Of a DNA stretch of 6,853 nt, positions 6,702 through 6,853 are shown one piece after another. The translations under genes and the position numbers were made by a program. Origin of the DNA: an uncultured Clostridia bacterium (lineage in GTDB: Bacteria > Bacillota > Clostridia > Christensenellales > UBA1242); assembly GCA_934754445.1 (NCBI GenBank), contig CAKVHZ010000030.1:1-6853 (forward strand), written 5' to 3'. The notes under the pieces are model-generated. The model searched no databases. It worked only from the letters and a program-made list of their open reading frames with translations, and was not told the DNA's origin. The number at the start of each line of letters is the position of its first letter. The first letter of the stretch is position 1.

Positions 6702-6743
6702 AATATACTAATTAGGAATCATACATTTCTTGCAATTCCACCT

Positions 6744-6762
6744 AAACTAACTTTGTTAGTTT
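6744..6762 (-). ncRNA. Hairpin in the 16S 3' trailer
   Basis: In the transcribed strand AAACTAAC-AAA-GTTAGTTT forms a perfect eight-base-pair stem with a three-base loop, about 30 bases after the 16S 3' end. An outer CCTA/TAGG pair (6741-6744 and 6771-6774) could extend or compete with it. It has no T tract, so it is not a terminator. It may help trailer processing or protect the 3' end. It is not a recognised RNA family, and function is inferred only from position. Confidence 0.4.
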
Positions 6763-6791
6763 GTCGATTTTAGGCATTTCTTCATCTCTTT

Positions 6792-6853
6792 AAAAGGAGG
6801 TGATCCAGCTGCACCTTCCGATACCGCTACCTTGTTACGACTTCACCCCAGTC
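6792..6853 (-). rRNA. rrs: 16S ribosomal RNA, 3' end (partial)
   Basis: This is the 3' terminal part of the small-subunit rRNA. On the minus strand it reads AAGTCGTAACAAGGTA (the universal 1492 primer site), then helix 45 with its GGAA tetraloop (the site dimethylated by KsgA), then GGATCACCTCC, which carries the anti-Shine-Dalgarno. The exact mature 3' end is uncertain by a few bases; I placed it after CCTCCTTTTA. The rest of the gene lies beyond the right edge. One pair in helix 45 seems to be G-A instead of the usual C-G. A terminator follows and no tRNA or 23S gene is seen, so the gene appears to stand alone. Confidence 0.96.

Noticed and set aside
6703..6790. A tRNA gene in the 16S trailer
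   Set aside because: The only clear stem is an eight-base-pair hairpin with a three-base loop. There is no cloverleaf, T-loop GGTTC-type sequence or CCA end.
1..6853. Genome-wide TAG reassignment
   Set aside because: About 1,800 codons in five intact genes have no internal TAG, and three of these genes use TAG at their natural family ends. One interrupted dnaE near the sequence edge is not enough.

Overview
This AT-rich window (about 27% G+C in a sampled 60-base row of dnaE) carries six protein genes and the 3' end of a 16S rRNA gene, all on the minus strand, so transcription runs right to left. WhiA, a stand-alone PHP protein beside MurB, DnaE with an N-terminal PHP domain, and an intact CCUCC anti-Shine-Dalgarno at the 16S end together point to a low-GC Bacillota lineage, most likely an uncultured Clostridia-type bacterium. 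Trp is read from TGG and no in-frame TGA was found, so Mycoplasma-type recoding is not indicated. The window may be a whole metagenomic contig, because it starts inside dnaE and ends inside a repeated rRNA gene.

Layout in transcription order. The 3' end of the 16S rRNA (6792-6853) is followed by a ~90-base trailer with a small hairpin and then a strong intrinsic terminator (6674-6701). No tRNA, 23S or 5S gene follows. uvrC (4808-6616) has its own extended -10 promoter placed so that transcription should start at the ATG. After it, closely spaced, come an orphan membrane-anchored solute-binding-like protein (3696-4769), murB (2794-3687), a PHP phosphoesterase (2085-2789) and whiA (1151-2083). 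murB, PHP and whiA are separated by 1 to 8 bases and look translationally coupled. A weak AT-rich terminator follows whiA. dnaE (1090 leftward) has a second promoter with the same 12-base core, TTGTGATATAAT, again exactly six bases before the ATG.

Functionally this is a housekeeping cluster: nucleotide excision repair (UvrC), peptidoglycan precursor synthesis (MurB), a division/chromosome-linked regulator (WhiA), and replication (DnaE). The murB-PHP-whiA-dnaE order matches the usual Clostridia neighbourhood, but the expected rapZ, yvcK and HPr-type genes are missing.

The main oddities are: an in-frame TAG in dnaE at codon 338, with the conserved polymerase sequence continuing in the same frame beyond it; two apparently leaderless promoters of identical geometry; a 16S gene that appears unlinked from 23S; and an orphan solute-binding-like gene inserted between uvrC and murB. 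I found no CRISPR array, insertion sequence, tRNA or phage feature, and no gene-free stretch longer than 300 bases.
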